In this document: piece after piece, positions 17,202 to 26,882 of the stretch
Numbering within the stretch: the stretch's first letter is position 1
Layout of the letters: each line of letters opens with the position of its first letter
NCBI RefSeq assembly: GCF_040546765.1
Contig: NZ_JBEPOK010000001.1
Span: 3,038,001-3,102,000, forward strand
Reading direction: 5' to 3'
Length of the DNA stretch: 64,000 bases
Origin: Arthrobacter sp. OAP107
GTDB taxonomy: Bacteria; Actinomycetota; Actinomycetes; Actinomycetales; Micrococcaceae
The notes under the pieces: generated by a model
Databases searched by the model: none
The model's input: the letters and a program-made list of their open reading frames with translations, nothing else
What the model was told of the DNA's origin: nothing
Position numbers and translations under genes: made by a program

Positions 17202-17345
17202 GTCGGCTCCCATGGGGAAGGAAACTTCCACTCCCCCAGTTCCTGCATTGTGCCCGCCACTTATCTACAAGGTCAAGACGCAAAATTTCAAGCCGCAGAC
17301 CGGCCTGGGGTAGGCCAGCGAAGACGGCGTCTGAGCCTTGTGTCA

Positions 17346-17460
17346 TACCACCACGGCCCTCTACACTTCCGTGTCGGCGGACTTCAAGCAGAAGACCATC
17401 CAGAAAATGATCGCCCAGCGGCCGGGCACGGGCGACGGTGAGGGGAACAGTCGTGGCTGA
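17346..17460 (+). pseudogene. C-terminal tail of a tyrosine-type integrase
   Basis: The frame TTALYTSVSADFKQKTIQKM followed by IAQR and a short acidic tail matches the end of actinobacterial tyrosine recombinases, including the catalytic-tyrosine helix (ALYTSVS). Upstream sequence no longer aligns. The stop (17458-17460) overlaps the GTG of the next HTH gene, as in intact versions of this gene trio. Confidence 0.6.
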
Positions 17461-17805
17461 GCAACGACGGATCGGCCACCGCTGGAACCTCCGGCAGCTA
17501 ACGGCCCAACGCAACCTCTGGAAGACCACCGAACTTCTCCCCCTGCTCAAAGCCCGGAGCATCAACCTTTCCACGCCCAAGTCCACCGCCTCGTGACCGG
17601 AACACCCGAGCGCATTCCCGCCCAGACCTTCGCAGCAGTCTGCGAGATCCTCGAATGCACGCCCAACGACCTGTTTGAACCCTTCGTACAGATGCGCGCC
17701 GCCAAGACCGCCAACGCCTCAAAACGGCCAGAAGACCCGGGAGTTACACCTGGCGCGCCGCTCCCCCGCCGGCTCCGCGTTCTGCCACCGGACGAAGATG
17801 ACTAG
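17453..17805 (+). pseudogene. XRE-type HTH regulator with one frameshift
   Basis: From GTG 17453 the frame reads AEQRRIGHRWNLRQLTAQRN, then LWKTTELLPLLKARSINLS, and then shifts. The continuation VHRLVTGTPERIPAQTFAAV and CEILECTPNDLFEPF lies in another frame ending at 17803-17805. Restoring one base near 17570 yields an intact ~117-aa Cro/C1-type DNA-binding protein. It overlaps the integrase remnant upstream (GTGGCTGA) and the recombinase downstream (ATGACTAG), an arrangement typical of a translationally coupled mobile module. Confidence 0.7.
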
Positions 17806-19239
17806 GCCCCGTAAAGCCGGCGACACCGCACAGTGGCCGGAAACCTACGCCCGCTGCGCCCAACACCACAAGATCGCTGTCCGTTGGCCCGACGGCGGAA
17901 TCTGCGGCTACTGCTACCAGCAAGCAAAAAGAACCCGCGGCACCTGCGCCTGCGGCCACGAAGGCGTGCTCCGTGGCCGCGTCGACACCCTACCAGCCTG
18001 CCGCAAATGCTCCAGGGTCCGCCTCAACGTCGACTGCATCGGATCCGGCAAAGAAGACGAACTCCACTCCGGCAACCGCCGCTGGTCATGCATCCCTGCC
18101 ATGACCGTCGACCGGATTCTTAGCCCACCGGACAACCAGCCGCCTTCCCCGGACTCCAGACAGTTGGCACCGCTCTGAAGTCCATGAAACGCGCCAACAG
18201 CGGACTCACCTGCATCCAGCAGCCACACGTCACCGAGTTCCTCCAACAACTCGCGATCGAGCCTGTGATCACCCATGCCGGCCCCGACGAACTGCCGGCA
18301 TCGCGCACCCCCGAATACGTCCGCGGCCTACTGGTCGAACACAATGCACTGCCGCGACGCGATGAACTCAGCACTAGTTCAGCGCCTGGGCCGAGCAGGC
18401 CCTCGACCGGATCACCAGCCCGAGCCACCGCGACACCACCCGCGGATACATCCGCTGGCACCACCAGCGCCGCATGAACCAGATGGACGAAGTCACCCGA
18501 GGAACGTTCCTGCGGACCAAACAAGCAGTCACTGTCGCCATCTAACCGCGAAACTGGCTGACCGAACAAGGCATCGAACTGGCCGGAGTGAATCAAGCAC
18601 ACCTGGGCCGATGACAGGCTGAAGGCCCCACGACACGAGGCATCGCGTCAGGCTTCCTGGACTGGGCAATCAGGACCAACCTCATCGACCCGTCCCTGAA
18701 ACTGCAGCCCCACCGCCGCGGCACCAGCCCGCGGCTCGATGCCGCCAGCCAAACCGAACTCGTCACCAATCTCAGCCACGGCCGACACGAACCCTAGACA
18801 CCGCGCCGCAGCCATCCTCATCCTGGTCTTCGGCCAACAAGTCGCCGACATCGTCCAACTAACTTGGGGCAACGTCACCGTGACAAAGGACCTCGTCAGC
18901 ATCACCCTCGGAACCGTCGAAATCGCACTTACGGCACCGCTTGATGAGCCCTGGCGCGAACTCGCAGCCACGCCAACCCATCAGCAGACAGCAGCCCACC
19001 CCAACAGCAACTGGGTATTCCGAGGAGGCTTACCAGGCCAGCACCTCCAGGCGTCAACCCTCACGGAGCAGCTCAGCGCTTCGTTCAGCAGCAGGGCGGC
19101 GAGACTCGGAACCCTCCACGAACTCACCAAATTCGCCCCCGTGGCAATCATCGCCGAAGCCCTTGGCTACTCCCCAGCCACAATTGATCGCCACGCACTG
19201 GCGGCATCGGCAAACTACCTGGATACGTGTCGGCTCTGA
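17798..19239 (+). pseudogene. Zinc-finger/recombinase-like protein of the integrase-HTH trio, heavily decayed
   Basis: The pieces lie in several frames. They include a cysteine-rich N-terminus (CAQHHKIAVRWPDGGICGYC, CACGHEGVL, ACRKCSRV), a middle part (LKSMKRANSGLTCIQQPHVT, RGYIRWHHQRRMNQMDEVTR), and a C-terminus from about 18790 (AAILILVFGQQVADIVQLTW, RAARLGTLHELTKFAPVAII, AEALGYSPATIDRHA). The last part resembles a tyrosine-recombinase catalytic domain. At least three frameshifts and two stops break it. In Arthrobacter-type genomes this protein is the third member of an integrase / HTH / recombinase set. Here the whole set is dead. Confidence 0.7.
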
Positions 19240-19276
19240 CACAATCACTCCCCGCTCAGAATTTACCCGTGGGCCA

Positions 19277-19557
19277 CTAGATATCGAGTAGCGAAGGATC
19301 CTCCTACATGTCCTCGTATCCGGGCGCCACGAGGAATCGGGTTCCCGGTGGTAGATGCATCAGGTGGACAATCTCCGGGCATTGCTCCAAGAGATGAGAC
19401 GCGTGCCATGGCTGGAAAAAGTCATCATCTGCCAAAAGTTCGCCCGTCCAGACGTACCAACCACTTGTGCCATCAGCGGGTAGGTGACGAAGCCCGTGCA
19501 CGGGCCAATCCCAGTCGCTCGAGACTAGGGATCTTGACGCACGAGCACGTCATCCTT
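19277..19557 (-). pseudogene. Imm33-like (DUF2185) immunity-type domain fragment
   Basis: The minus strand reads SDWDWPVHGLRHLPADGTSG, WYVWTGELLADDDFF and LPPGTRFLVAPGYEDM, then TAG, and in the same frame EDPSLLDI and a stop. The pattern (GLRH, SGWY-W-GE, DFF-P-H, LPPG-RFL-APGYED-W) is that of small Imm33/DUF2185 proteins, some of which are immunity proteins for polymorphic toxins. The TAG stands where the family has tryptophan (TGG), a single-base change. The N-terminus is also lost. It lies ~600 bp downstream of the five-gene operon. Confidence 0.5.
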
Positions 19558-20099
19558 TTCAATTGCCGGCATAATGCCATTCTTCCCTGAAACCATGGCC
19601 GCAGGCGGAATCTACTCGTCCCACATCAACACGTCCCGCGACCGTCACCGACAGATGATACGCCCCCGGGACGAGTAACCCTCGGCTTAATCGAGGAGTC
19701 GGCGGCCGCCCTGACGCCCCGCCGGCGCATCGCCCTCGTGGAGGCCCCTGTGCTTTTCGCTGACCCCAAGAACCGGCCTCTCCACGAAGGAGTCGTACAA
19801 CCGGGAGGCTCGTCGGGCTACTCGGGGAGACCGGTGCAGCCCTGTGCGCCCTGGAAAGGGAAACAACTTGAAATTAAGCCGAGATCTCATAGCTCCGCTC
19901 CGGCTTTGCAGCTTGTCCTAGCAATCTTATTGAGCCGCTGAGCACCGTGTTCTGTTACGCCACTTGCCAGCATTAACACGAGATACAAGCCCTTTTACCT
20001 GTGCACCCGCAGGTCGGCGTTTGATACGGGCGGCGAGTGGCCGAAAACGCACTGATTCTGGGCGTCAGCACTGGTTGCCAACCTTCGACCTGCGTAGGT
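19558..20099. other. No supported gene
   Basis: Region downstream of the five-gene operon. Short frames on both strands lack family resemblance. No clear terminator for the operon was identified by eye. Confidence 0.5.
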
Positions 20100-21950
20100 C
20101 TATATGCCTCCGGGCGGCAACGCGGTGTCGAAGCGCAATCCACTAGATCCTTCCCCTTGTCCAATTCGGACACGGCGGCCCATCCACAATACTGTCCCGC
20201 CGCCCGCAGTACGGGCCAGCTGAAATGTCTTGGTTACGACCGCACCCTCGCGCGGCACCTCCGCCTCTGCAATCTGGAGACGGTCTGTGGCACGGTTCAC
20301 CGCCGGATCAGATAACAGTACCGTTCCCATTGGATGGACCAGCCGAACAGATCCGTCGGGTGGGAACTGCAGCATGGGCCTTCGCTCCAACACATGGTTC
20401 GAGGTTGGATTTTGCGGTTCACTGCGCACTGGCACCAAGGGGATCCAGTTTTCGGGCACAGGGGTCATCAGGCGGTAGACGATCCTCGCGTCGCCCAAAT
20501 CTTCAGGTTCCGGCTGGGGCAACGACACTCTTGCTGCCTGTCTAGAACGCGACACCGGTTCCCCAGAGCCCCACCCCGGTACGATCCGTTCCACTGCCCA
20601 GACGATATTTGCCATCTCGTCCCGAAACAGTGCTACTTCTTCTAAGGGCTGTCCTTCCAGAACCTTCGGGGCCGTTGGTTGCAGCACAAACATTCTGGAC
20701 AGGCGGGAGTTGTCTGTGAGGGGGGTCGACCGGAAGGCTGCCCACCCCGGGTTGGTCGACTCGGCGGCCGGATCTACTTCCACTTGGACGGCAAAGGTGT
20801 CGTATACGGAGAGACGGTCCACCCGAGTCACAGTGCCGTAGGCCAGCTTGAGCGGCACTTGGAACCAGTCGACGCTGAAGGCCAGCGCAAATTCGGCGAC
20901 GGCAAGCCGTACCAGGTCAGTTCGGCCCGCTTGGACACCTCCTAAGTAGACCGCAGAGTCCTCAAACCCAAAGAGCCGGTTGCTGGGCATGCCAGCAAAC
21001 TGTACGGGCGCTGGCAGGGTCGTGTCCCGGATCTGTACGGGTGCAGGAGGGGCTCCAGGCAGATCGGGCTGACCGGGTACCGAATCTGACAAGTTTCCTT
21101 CACGCAGGTCACCATGAAACCAATCCAAGGCGCCGCCTGTGTACTCATCCATGGCAAGCACCACTGGCCCGTCGCTGAAATCAGCTTGGACGCCGAAGCT
21201 GTACTCTAGGCGGTGCGGATTCCAGGACGACCCCGTCCCGGCAGCGAACATCGAAATTGCCCAATTCCGCCAATCCGCTACAAGGGGCAGGGCAGCTGCT
21301 GTTGCATTGACGGCTGGGGGCAGCCCGGACAGGCCGCCCGAACCGTCGTCGAACGAATCCAAGGCGGACAGCACCGCGGCACCATCGGGGACCCGTCCGG
21401 CGGCAAGGCGCAGGCGGGCATCTCCAGCCGGATCCTCGGGCGCGCCGTCTGGTGTCGCAGGTGGAGGAAATTCTTCGATGAAGGCGTCAGCAGCCTCATG
21501 CAGACCAGCGCCGCGCAGCAGCCGCGTGAGGTGCAATCCCCATTGGGTTCTAAGCCGGAGGGCCAGCACTGGCGGGACTTCTGCCTCGGCGCACACCTCC
21601 AAAGGCATTGATGGCTCCCCTTGAGCCGGTAGCCGGACTGTGACAGTGCCGGGCGAGTCCCGCTCGGTGCCGGAGCGGAACTGGCTTAGCGGGGCGGATT
21701 CCGCTTCGACAGTGGCCCGGACGGGTGATCCCGCATCCTCACCGTGCAGCTCGTCGAACTGCCATTGGCGCCCGAGCATCCATAGTGGATCGGCGACGTG
21801 CGCCTGTGCCCCGGGCAGCAGGTCTCCGCTGGTGAGGGTTAGGGGCTCCAGCCGGGACCAGCTGGGAATCGCAGGCTCGGCCCGCCACTTCAGGAGATTG
21901 GCATCAACGGTGGCCCGTACGTCGTTCCAGTCCGGCATGTTCACTGGCAT
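20100..21950 (-). CDS. Conserved hypothetical, 616 aa (gene 5 of the five-gene operon)
   Basis: Starts at ATG 21948-21950, one base after the stop of the preceding gene. The most distinctive stretch is VADPLWMLGRQWQFDEL and GEDAGSP (residues 52-76), which I recognise as a recurrent pattern in large uncharacterised bacterial proteins. Aromatic and proline-rich segments follow (WRNWAISMFAAG, YTGGALDWFHGDL, LAFSVDWFQVPLKL, PENWIPLVPVRS, RRPMLQFPPDGSVRLVHP). No signal peptide, membrane helix, coiled coil or catalytic motif is evident. It is the last gene of a tightly coupled minus-strand operon and is likely a structural partner of the other large proteins. No function can be assigned. Confidence 0.8.
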   Translation of the reverse strand: MPVNMPDWNDVRATVDANLLKWRAEPAIPSWSRLEPLTLTSGDLLPGAQAHVADPLWMLGRQWQFDELHGEDAGSPVRATVEAESAPLSQFRSGTERDSPGTVTVRLPAQGEPSMPLEVCAEAEVPPVLALRLRTQWGLHLTRLLRGAGLHEAADAFIEEFPPPATPDGAPEDPAGDARLRLAAGRVPDGAAVLSALDSFDDGSGGLSGLPPAVNATAAALPLVADWRNWAISMFAAGTGSSWNPHRLEYSFGVQADFSDGPVVLAMDEYTGGALDWFHGDLREGNLSDSVPGQPDLPGAPPAPVQIRDTTLPAPVQFAGMPSNRLFGFEDSAVYLGGVQAGRTDLVRLAVAEFALAFSVDWFQVPLKLAYGTVTRVDRLSVYDTFAVQVEVDPAAESTNPGWAAFRSTPLTDNSRLSRMFVLQPTAPKVLEGQPLEEVALFRDEMANIVWAVERIVPGWGSGEPVSRSRQAARVSLPQPEPEDLGDARIVYRLMTPVPENWIPLVPVRSEPQNPTSNHVLERRPMLQFPPDGSVRLVHPMGTVLLSDPAVNRATDRLQIAEAEVPREGAVVTKTFQLARTAGGGTVLWMGRRVRIGQGEGSSGLRFDTALPPGGI

Positions 21951-21951
21951 G

Positions 21952-24900
21952 CTATTTCACCATCTTCCCAAGAATATGGTCGCGCACTAGGCCGCCGGCT
22001 TTCATCTTGGCAACTTGCTCCAACAGTTCGCGCAGCCGGATGCCTGGTACATCGCGGGTGTAATTGTCGGGGAGAAAGAGTGCGGGAAGGAAGGTGGCAA
22101 AAGAGGCCAGCTCCTTACTCCCCAAGGTCCTCAACTGGGCCAGGTCCATCGCCTCATGAATGGAATCGGCCAGCATTCCCAGATCCCAGGGTCCGGGCAA
22201 GGGCTCTGGATGAACCGCCAACAGCATGGCTTGTGGCGCCCTCGCCCCCGGTGCATCGTAATGGAAGGCCACGGATGTGATCTCCTTCTCCGCCGGGATG
22301 GACTCTGTCCACGCATCAACCATCAGGCCGGCACCGCCAGCGGCAGCGTCCATGCCGTCTGGTGCATGGAGCACCACTCCCACCGCTCCATGCGCAGGCG
22401 CCGGGCCTGCGTCGAATGGCAGTCCGATCCATCGTGAACCCTGCCTGTGGGGAAGCTGCACTAGAGACAATTGGGCTGTCACATTGGAGCCGCCGGCCTC
22501 TGCGTGGACCAACAGTGCGGCGAGTGGGTCCAGAGCTGGACGGACCAGGGCCGCGCGATGCAGCCACGTCAGGAGCGCTGTTGGTTCCGATCCGGTGAGG
22601 GCCGACCGATCGGACAGGGACGCCGCCAATGGCAAGGGGTCAATAAACCGGAGCACCGGCAAGAAGGGCTGTCCATTGCCCAGTAGCATCCTGACCACGC
22701 CTCTAGCCCGCAGCAACTGGGCCGGTTCCGTCTCTGGCTGTGGGGACGCAGGTGACGCGGAACCCGCAGCCGGCGGCGCCCCCAGGGACGCAGCGCCATA
22801 GGGGGCCGAGGGGGTGCTTCCAGCCACACCGCTTTGCGCGCTGCTCGCCAGGATTTCTTCGTCCGATGCCCCAAGGATCGCGTCCGCGGCGGCTAGGGCC
22901 GCCGTCATGCGCTCCAAGATAATTTGGGCACGCGCCGCTAAGTTCAACTGAGCGGAATCAGGACCGTCCTCCGGCTGCGGGAGTGCATCCGGGCCGGCCA
23001 TGACCATGACATCCGTCAGCGCGGCTGCTACTGCGCGATATTCGGTGGAATCCGGTGTGCCCCCCACCGGAATCTCCGCGGGGACAACGGCCCGCAGCGC
23101 AGCCAGCGCATCGGCCAACGTGTGGATCAAACCGCTGGCGGCTTCCCTGACCCGGTCTGCCCGGTCGGCCGCCTCGTCGCCGTCCACGGCGGCCGCCGAG
23201 GTCTGTGCTCCGGCAGAAACGTCTGAGGCCGAGGTCAGGTCGGCGGGTTTGAGGGGTGCCGCGTCAACAACGTCGGCCGCCCAGCCTGCCAGATCAAGCA
23301 AAAGGGCCATGCTGGGGGCAAGGATCTCCAGCCGGTCAGTAGCCAAGGGCTCAAGCTGCCCTGCCTTCACCTGGGCACGGAACGCTGCACTAAACCTGAG
23401 TTCCAGCTCGCTCGGCTGGCCCACTCCCGGGCGGCGGGCTGCCAACACCGTCGCCAAGGCACTCAAGCCCAGCTCGTCCAAGCCTACGGCCTGAAGTGGG
23501 ATGGACAGGGGTAAGCCGACCGCTTCCGCCGGGGGACGGATCAGTTGGGCCTGGATCCGCCATTGGGAGGGTCGTCCCAGCACCCTACCCAGCCAGCGGT
23601 CTAGGCGAGGCTCCGCGATCGACACCAGATCTTCGGGCCAACCTGACCCGGGTGTGGTGCCATCGGTGGGAAGCCAAACACCTGTGCGGTGGAGAACCTG
23701 CGGACCGCTCCGGTCCGTCGATACGAACTCGGGTTGGGGTGGGCGCCCCTGCCGGTCATGGGCGGCCAAGGCCGCCGCCGAACGATCCAGGTTTCCGGCG
23801 GTTGCCTGGTGCACAGACTCGGCCACCAACACATCGCTTATCGCATCTGCAAGCGCCGCAAGGTCATCAAGGACGGCGCCCACGGCAGTGCGGTCCGCCG
23901 CTGTTACCTGGGCATCAGCCAAAAGGCCTGCACCGTCGGTGGACCACCGCGCGAGCAAGGCTACACCGTCGACCACGTCCCGGGCAGCAATTTTTTCCAC
24001 GGGCTCCTGCTCCCCCGGGCCGTCCGGTGCATCGCTGCGGAGCGGGCAGGCCAACCGCAAGGGCAGAATCCACTGTGCAAGCCGCACATCTCGGTCCTGC
24101 AATGACCGCTCAAAACGGTAGCCTAGCAGGGCGGCCAGACGCTGCCCCGCGGCGATGCCGTCGATGACAGCCAAGGCTTGACGAACCCGCTTCGAAGACA
24201 AGTCGAGATCGAACACCTTTCCGTCCTCTCCGCGGTGCGACTGCCTGGCGCTGCGCATCACCGCCAGGGAAGCCGCCTGCGCTAGTGAGGGGGCATGGAC
24301 AAAGCCCATGCTTTCGGGCGTGGTGCCATCGGGGTGCAGGTCCTCCACTACGCCCCATCCACCCACGTGCAGGCCAGCGGGCTTCCCCTCCCTGTTGGTT
24401 GCGAGCCGGTCAGCGGCCAGCGACGTGATCCAGGCATCGAGCCGGGTCGAGTACAGGTCAAGTGTCCCTCGGAAGGCCCACTCCAACTGGTCGGCGGGAG
24501 CCTCCTGCAGGTTCGTGACGTCGGTGGCAAAGCGTGCAAGTGTATGCAGGGGGTCGGCAGGGGCCGCCCCTACTACGTCCAGTTTGCCTAGTTGACTGCG
24601 AAGTCTTGCCGCCACCAAACCGGAAATGCTCTGCTGCCCCGTCAGGGCCGGAATTACCGTGGCTGCGAATTCCGCAGGCGTGGTCGGGACTGGAACGCTT
24701 GACCCTGGCGCGGCCGGTGCAACAGCTGTGGATTCGACCCGAAGCGTGTAGGGGATCTTGTCGGAAGTCCGATTGATATAGTTCAAAAACTCTTTTGAAA
24801 GGCCCAACCCCTGCGAGCCGTCCCTGATGACTGATGCTCCCGCCGCATCTAGTTCACGGACTGCAGCATAGGCCAGGAACGCCTCCAACAACGCCACGGA

Positions 24901-26868
24901 GTTGGTGCGGCCGTCCAACAGCGTTCGGCCATCATCGCGCGAAATCAACGCCAGTAGTTCCGCCAAGTAGCCGGTGCCGACGGCTTTTGGATCTTCGGGC
25001 GTGGGTTCGGGGCGCAGGACCATAGGGACGTCTAGCGGATGGTCGCGGTCATCATGGGTCAGCTCAGACAAGAGCGTGAGCTCATAGCACTGCAGCTGCG
25101 CAAGGATTGTGGCTGTGATATCCCGCTGAAAGGCAGCCAAGCGATCCCAATAGACGCTCATGTACCGCCGGTGGACCGGCCCAATAAGCTGCCGAAACGT
25201 CAGCGACCAGGGCACCGGTGTTCGCTGCAGAAGAGCCAAGAAGGTGTTATCAACGTCCTCTCGACTGGAAATGTGTGCCAGCCGGGGAACCTGTGTCACG
25301 AGCGGTTCGGCGAGGGTACGGAACGCCTCACTGACCCGATGGATGCCTGCGGCAGCCCGTCGGCCTTGGCCAGGATTGTATCTGGCGCGAGCTACCACCG
25401 GCAGCACACCGTAGGGCTGTGCTCCTATGCGAAGGGTTGGAATGGGTCCCGAGGCCCGGAGGTAGCTACGCGCGTGGTTACGCAATGCGGCATTCAACTC
25501 CGGGTCCTTGGCCACCGGGTCCAGCATCTCCGTGAGGTAGTACCCCGCAGTGGCCGGCCATAGTGCATCCACGAGTGCGCTGTGCCATGCCTGCTCCCGT
25601 AGCGCCGCACCCGGGATGGCGGACAGGGCCTGTTCCGGCAGACCAAGGGCTGCTGCCGTGACTGCCGCCGCTGAACCGGGCGGCAGCTGAGCCGGTACCT
25701 TGTGCGGTGCGTAGGCCCGTGCCGCGGTCCCCACCGAAGTCGAAAATCCACTGCGGTCCGTACTGCTGGAGTTCGTTGGGACGCCTTGGGGGATGAATGC
25801 CAGTTGCCCTTCGTCAGCTAGCGAAGCCAGATGGTCTTGGACGGCTTCCGCCGCCTGTGCCGGATCCAACGTCCAGTCCACGCCAAGGGCAATTAACCGG
25901 TCTACTCCATCGGCAAGTCGGACACCCGCCACAACGTTATTTTGTGTGACCGTTACCAACATGCCGTCCTCTTCGGCCTTTGTTGGATCGTGGAGCCACC
26001 GAAGGCCCGGTTCATCCGGGATGCCTCCGGTTTCGCCAGGCTTACCCGGATCCGGAGAGGGGCCAGCGGCCAAGCTGTCCGGAACTGCGGATCCCCAGAC
26101 CCGGAAGATCTCCTTGTGGACACCTTTGGGATTGCGTCGGAAACCCAGAACGCACCAGCGGTCCGGCAGGAGCGTGGCCCGGGCCGCCTCGCTAAATTCC
26201 TGTGCCCTGCGTGGCAGTCCATCCCACTGAGGTAGTGGGCTGTTGTCATCGGCTGGTTCACCGAGATTTTTGGGCGGGTAGGTCCGCACAAGAAATGCGG
26301 CCCGGCCCGGACGGAAACGGCGGCATAGCTCCGACCAGGCTTCATCGGCCAGCCGGTCACCAGCCTCACTGCCGCCGGGCTCCGCCGACGTGGCACGTTC
26401 CGGCCACCGGTGGGTCCAGTACCAGCGCAGCCCGGCCTCCTCGTCCGCCGTTAACGCCAAGTCATGGGCAGTTATGTGCGCCTGGTCTGGAAAGATGCGT
26501 ACTTTGAGCGTCTTGTTGGAATCAAAGAACCGGGTCTCGAGACGCACAGGCAGCATGAGTACCGGGTGCTCCCCGGAAAGAGAGCCCACCGCGGTTTCCG
26601 GGGACACCAACCCCAGCAATTCCTCCGAGAGCCTGCCGACCTCTGCTATTGCCCGATGCCGGGCCTCCTGTGCTGCCATCTTTTCGCTCGATAGACGAGC
26701 GATGAGGTCTTCTGCGGCCATGATGGCACCCAGATCGCCACGGTTCTGGGCAAGGACGAGATCTGTACGGGCCTCGGACAGTTCCACGGCCGTGGCGCGA
26801 ACACGCTCCGCTTGCACTCTTACGATTGCCCGCGCGGCCGTGATGCTTGTGAGGTCCAACTCAGGCAT
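21952..26868 (-). CDS. Very large conserved hypothetical, 1638 aa (gene 4 of the operon)
   Basis: ATG 26866-26868 follows GGGAGA, 14 bp after the previous stop. Residues 1-90 are strongly helical and charged (coiled-coil-like). Then comes HPVLMLPVRLETRF (101-114) and VRIFPDQ, a recurrent motif at the head of this uncharacterised family. The middle is globular, rich in alanine and arginine, with an RIGAQPYGVLPV segment. A Ser/Ala/Pro linker lies near residue 1350, followed by a last domain with GNGQPFLPVLRFIDP and WIGLPFDAGP. No secretion signal or enzyme motif is seen. GC content is high like its operon mates, so the operon is compositionally uniform. Function unknown; its size and context suggest part of a large multiprotein assembly. 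Confidence 0.8.
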   Translation of the reverse strand: MPELDLTSITAARAIVRVQAERVRATAVELSEARTDLVLAQNRGDLGAIMAAEDLIARLSSEKMAAQEARHRAIAEVGRLSEELLGLVSPETAVGSLSGEHPVLMLPVRLETRFFDSNKTLKVRIFPDQAHITAHDLALTADEEAGLRWYWTHRWPERATSAEPGGSEAGDRLADEAWSELCRRFRPGRAAFLVRTYPPKNLGEPADDNSPLPQWDGLPRRAQEFSEAARATLLPDRWCVLGFRRNPKGVHKEIFRVWGSAVPDSLAAGPSPDPGKPGETGGIPDEPGLRWLHDPTKAEEDGMLVTVTQNNVVAGVRLADGVDRLIALGVDWTLDPAQAAEAVQDHLASLADEGQLAFIPQGVPTNSSSTDRSGFSTSVGTAARAYAPHKVPAQLPPGSAAAVTAAALGLPEQALSAIPGAALREQAWHSALVDALWPATAGYYLTEMLDPVAKDPELNAALRNHARSYLRASGPIPTLRIGAQPYGVLPVVARARYNPGQGRRAAAGIHRVSEAFRTLAEPLVTQVPRLAHISSREDVDNTFLALLQRTPVPWSLTFRQLIGPVHRRYMSVYWDRLAAFQRDITATILAQLQCYELTLLSELTHDDRDHPLDVPMVLRPEPTPEDPKAVGTGYLAELLALISRDDGRTLLDGRTNSVALLEAFLAYAAVRELDAAGASVIRDGSQGLGLSKEFLNYINRTSDKIPYTLRVESTAVAPAAPGSSVPVPTTPAEFAATVIPALTGQQSISGLVAARLRSQLGKLDVVGAAPADPLHTLARFATDVTNLQEAPADQLEWAFRGTLDLYSTRLDAWITSLAADRLATNREGKPAGLHVGGWGVVEDLHPDGTTPESMGFVHAPSLAQAASLAVMRSARQSHRGEDGKVFDLDLSSKRVRQALAVIDGIAAGQRLAALLGYRFERSLQDRDVRLAQWILPLRLACPLRSDAPDGPGEQEPVEKIAARDVVDGVALLARWSTDGAGLLADAQVTAADRTAVGAVLDDLAALADAISDVLVAESVHQATAGNLDRSAAALAAHDRQGRPPQPEFVSTDRSGPQVLHRTGVWLPTDGTTPGSGWPEDLVSIAEPRLDRWLGRVLGRPSQWRIQAQLIRPPAEAVGLPLSIPLQAVGLDELGLSALATVLAARRPGVGQPSELELRFSAAFRAQVKAGQLEPLATDRLEILAPSMALLLDLAGWAADVVDAAPLKPADLTSASDVSAGAQTSAAAVDGDEAADRADRVREAASGLIHTLADALAALRAVVPAEIPVGGTPDSTEYRAVAAALTDVMVMAGPDALPQPEDGPDSAQLNLAARAQIILERMTAALAAADAILGASDEEILASSAQSGVAGSTPSAPYGAASLGAPPAAGSASPASPQPETEPAQLLRARGVVRMLLGNGQPFLPVLRFIDPLPLAASLSDRSALTGSEPTALLTWLHRAALVRPALDPLAALLVHAEAGGSNVTAQLSLVQLPHRQGSRWIGLPFDAGPAPAHGAVGVVLHAPDGMDAAAGGAGLMVDAWTESIPAEKEITSVAFHYDAPGARAPQAMLLAVHPEPLPGPWDLGMLADSIHEAMDLAQLRTLGSKELASFATFLPALFLPDNYTRDVPGIRLRELLEQVAKMKAGGLVRDHILGKMVK

Positions 26869-26882
26869 GGTGTTCTCCCGAA

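Noticed and set aside
18120..18602. Minus-strand ORF in the recombinase region
   Set aside because: It is the shadow of a decayed plus-strand recombinase whose pieces align with a known family.
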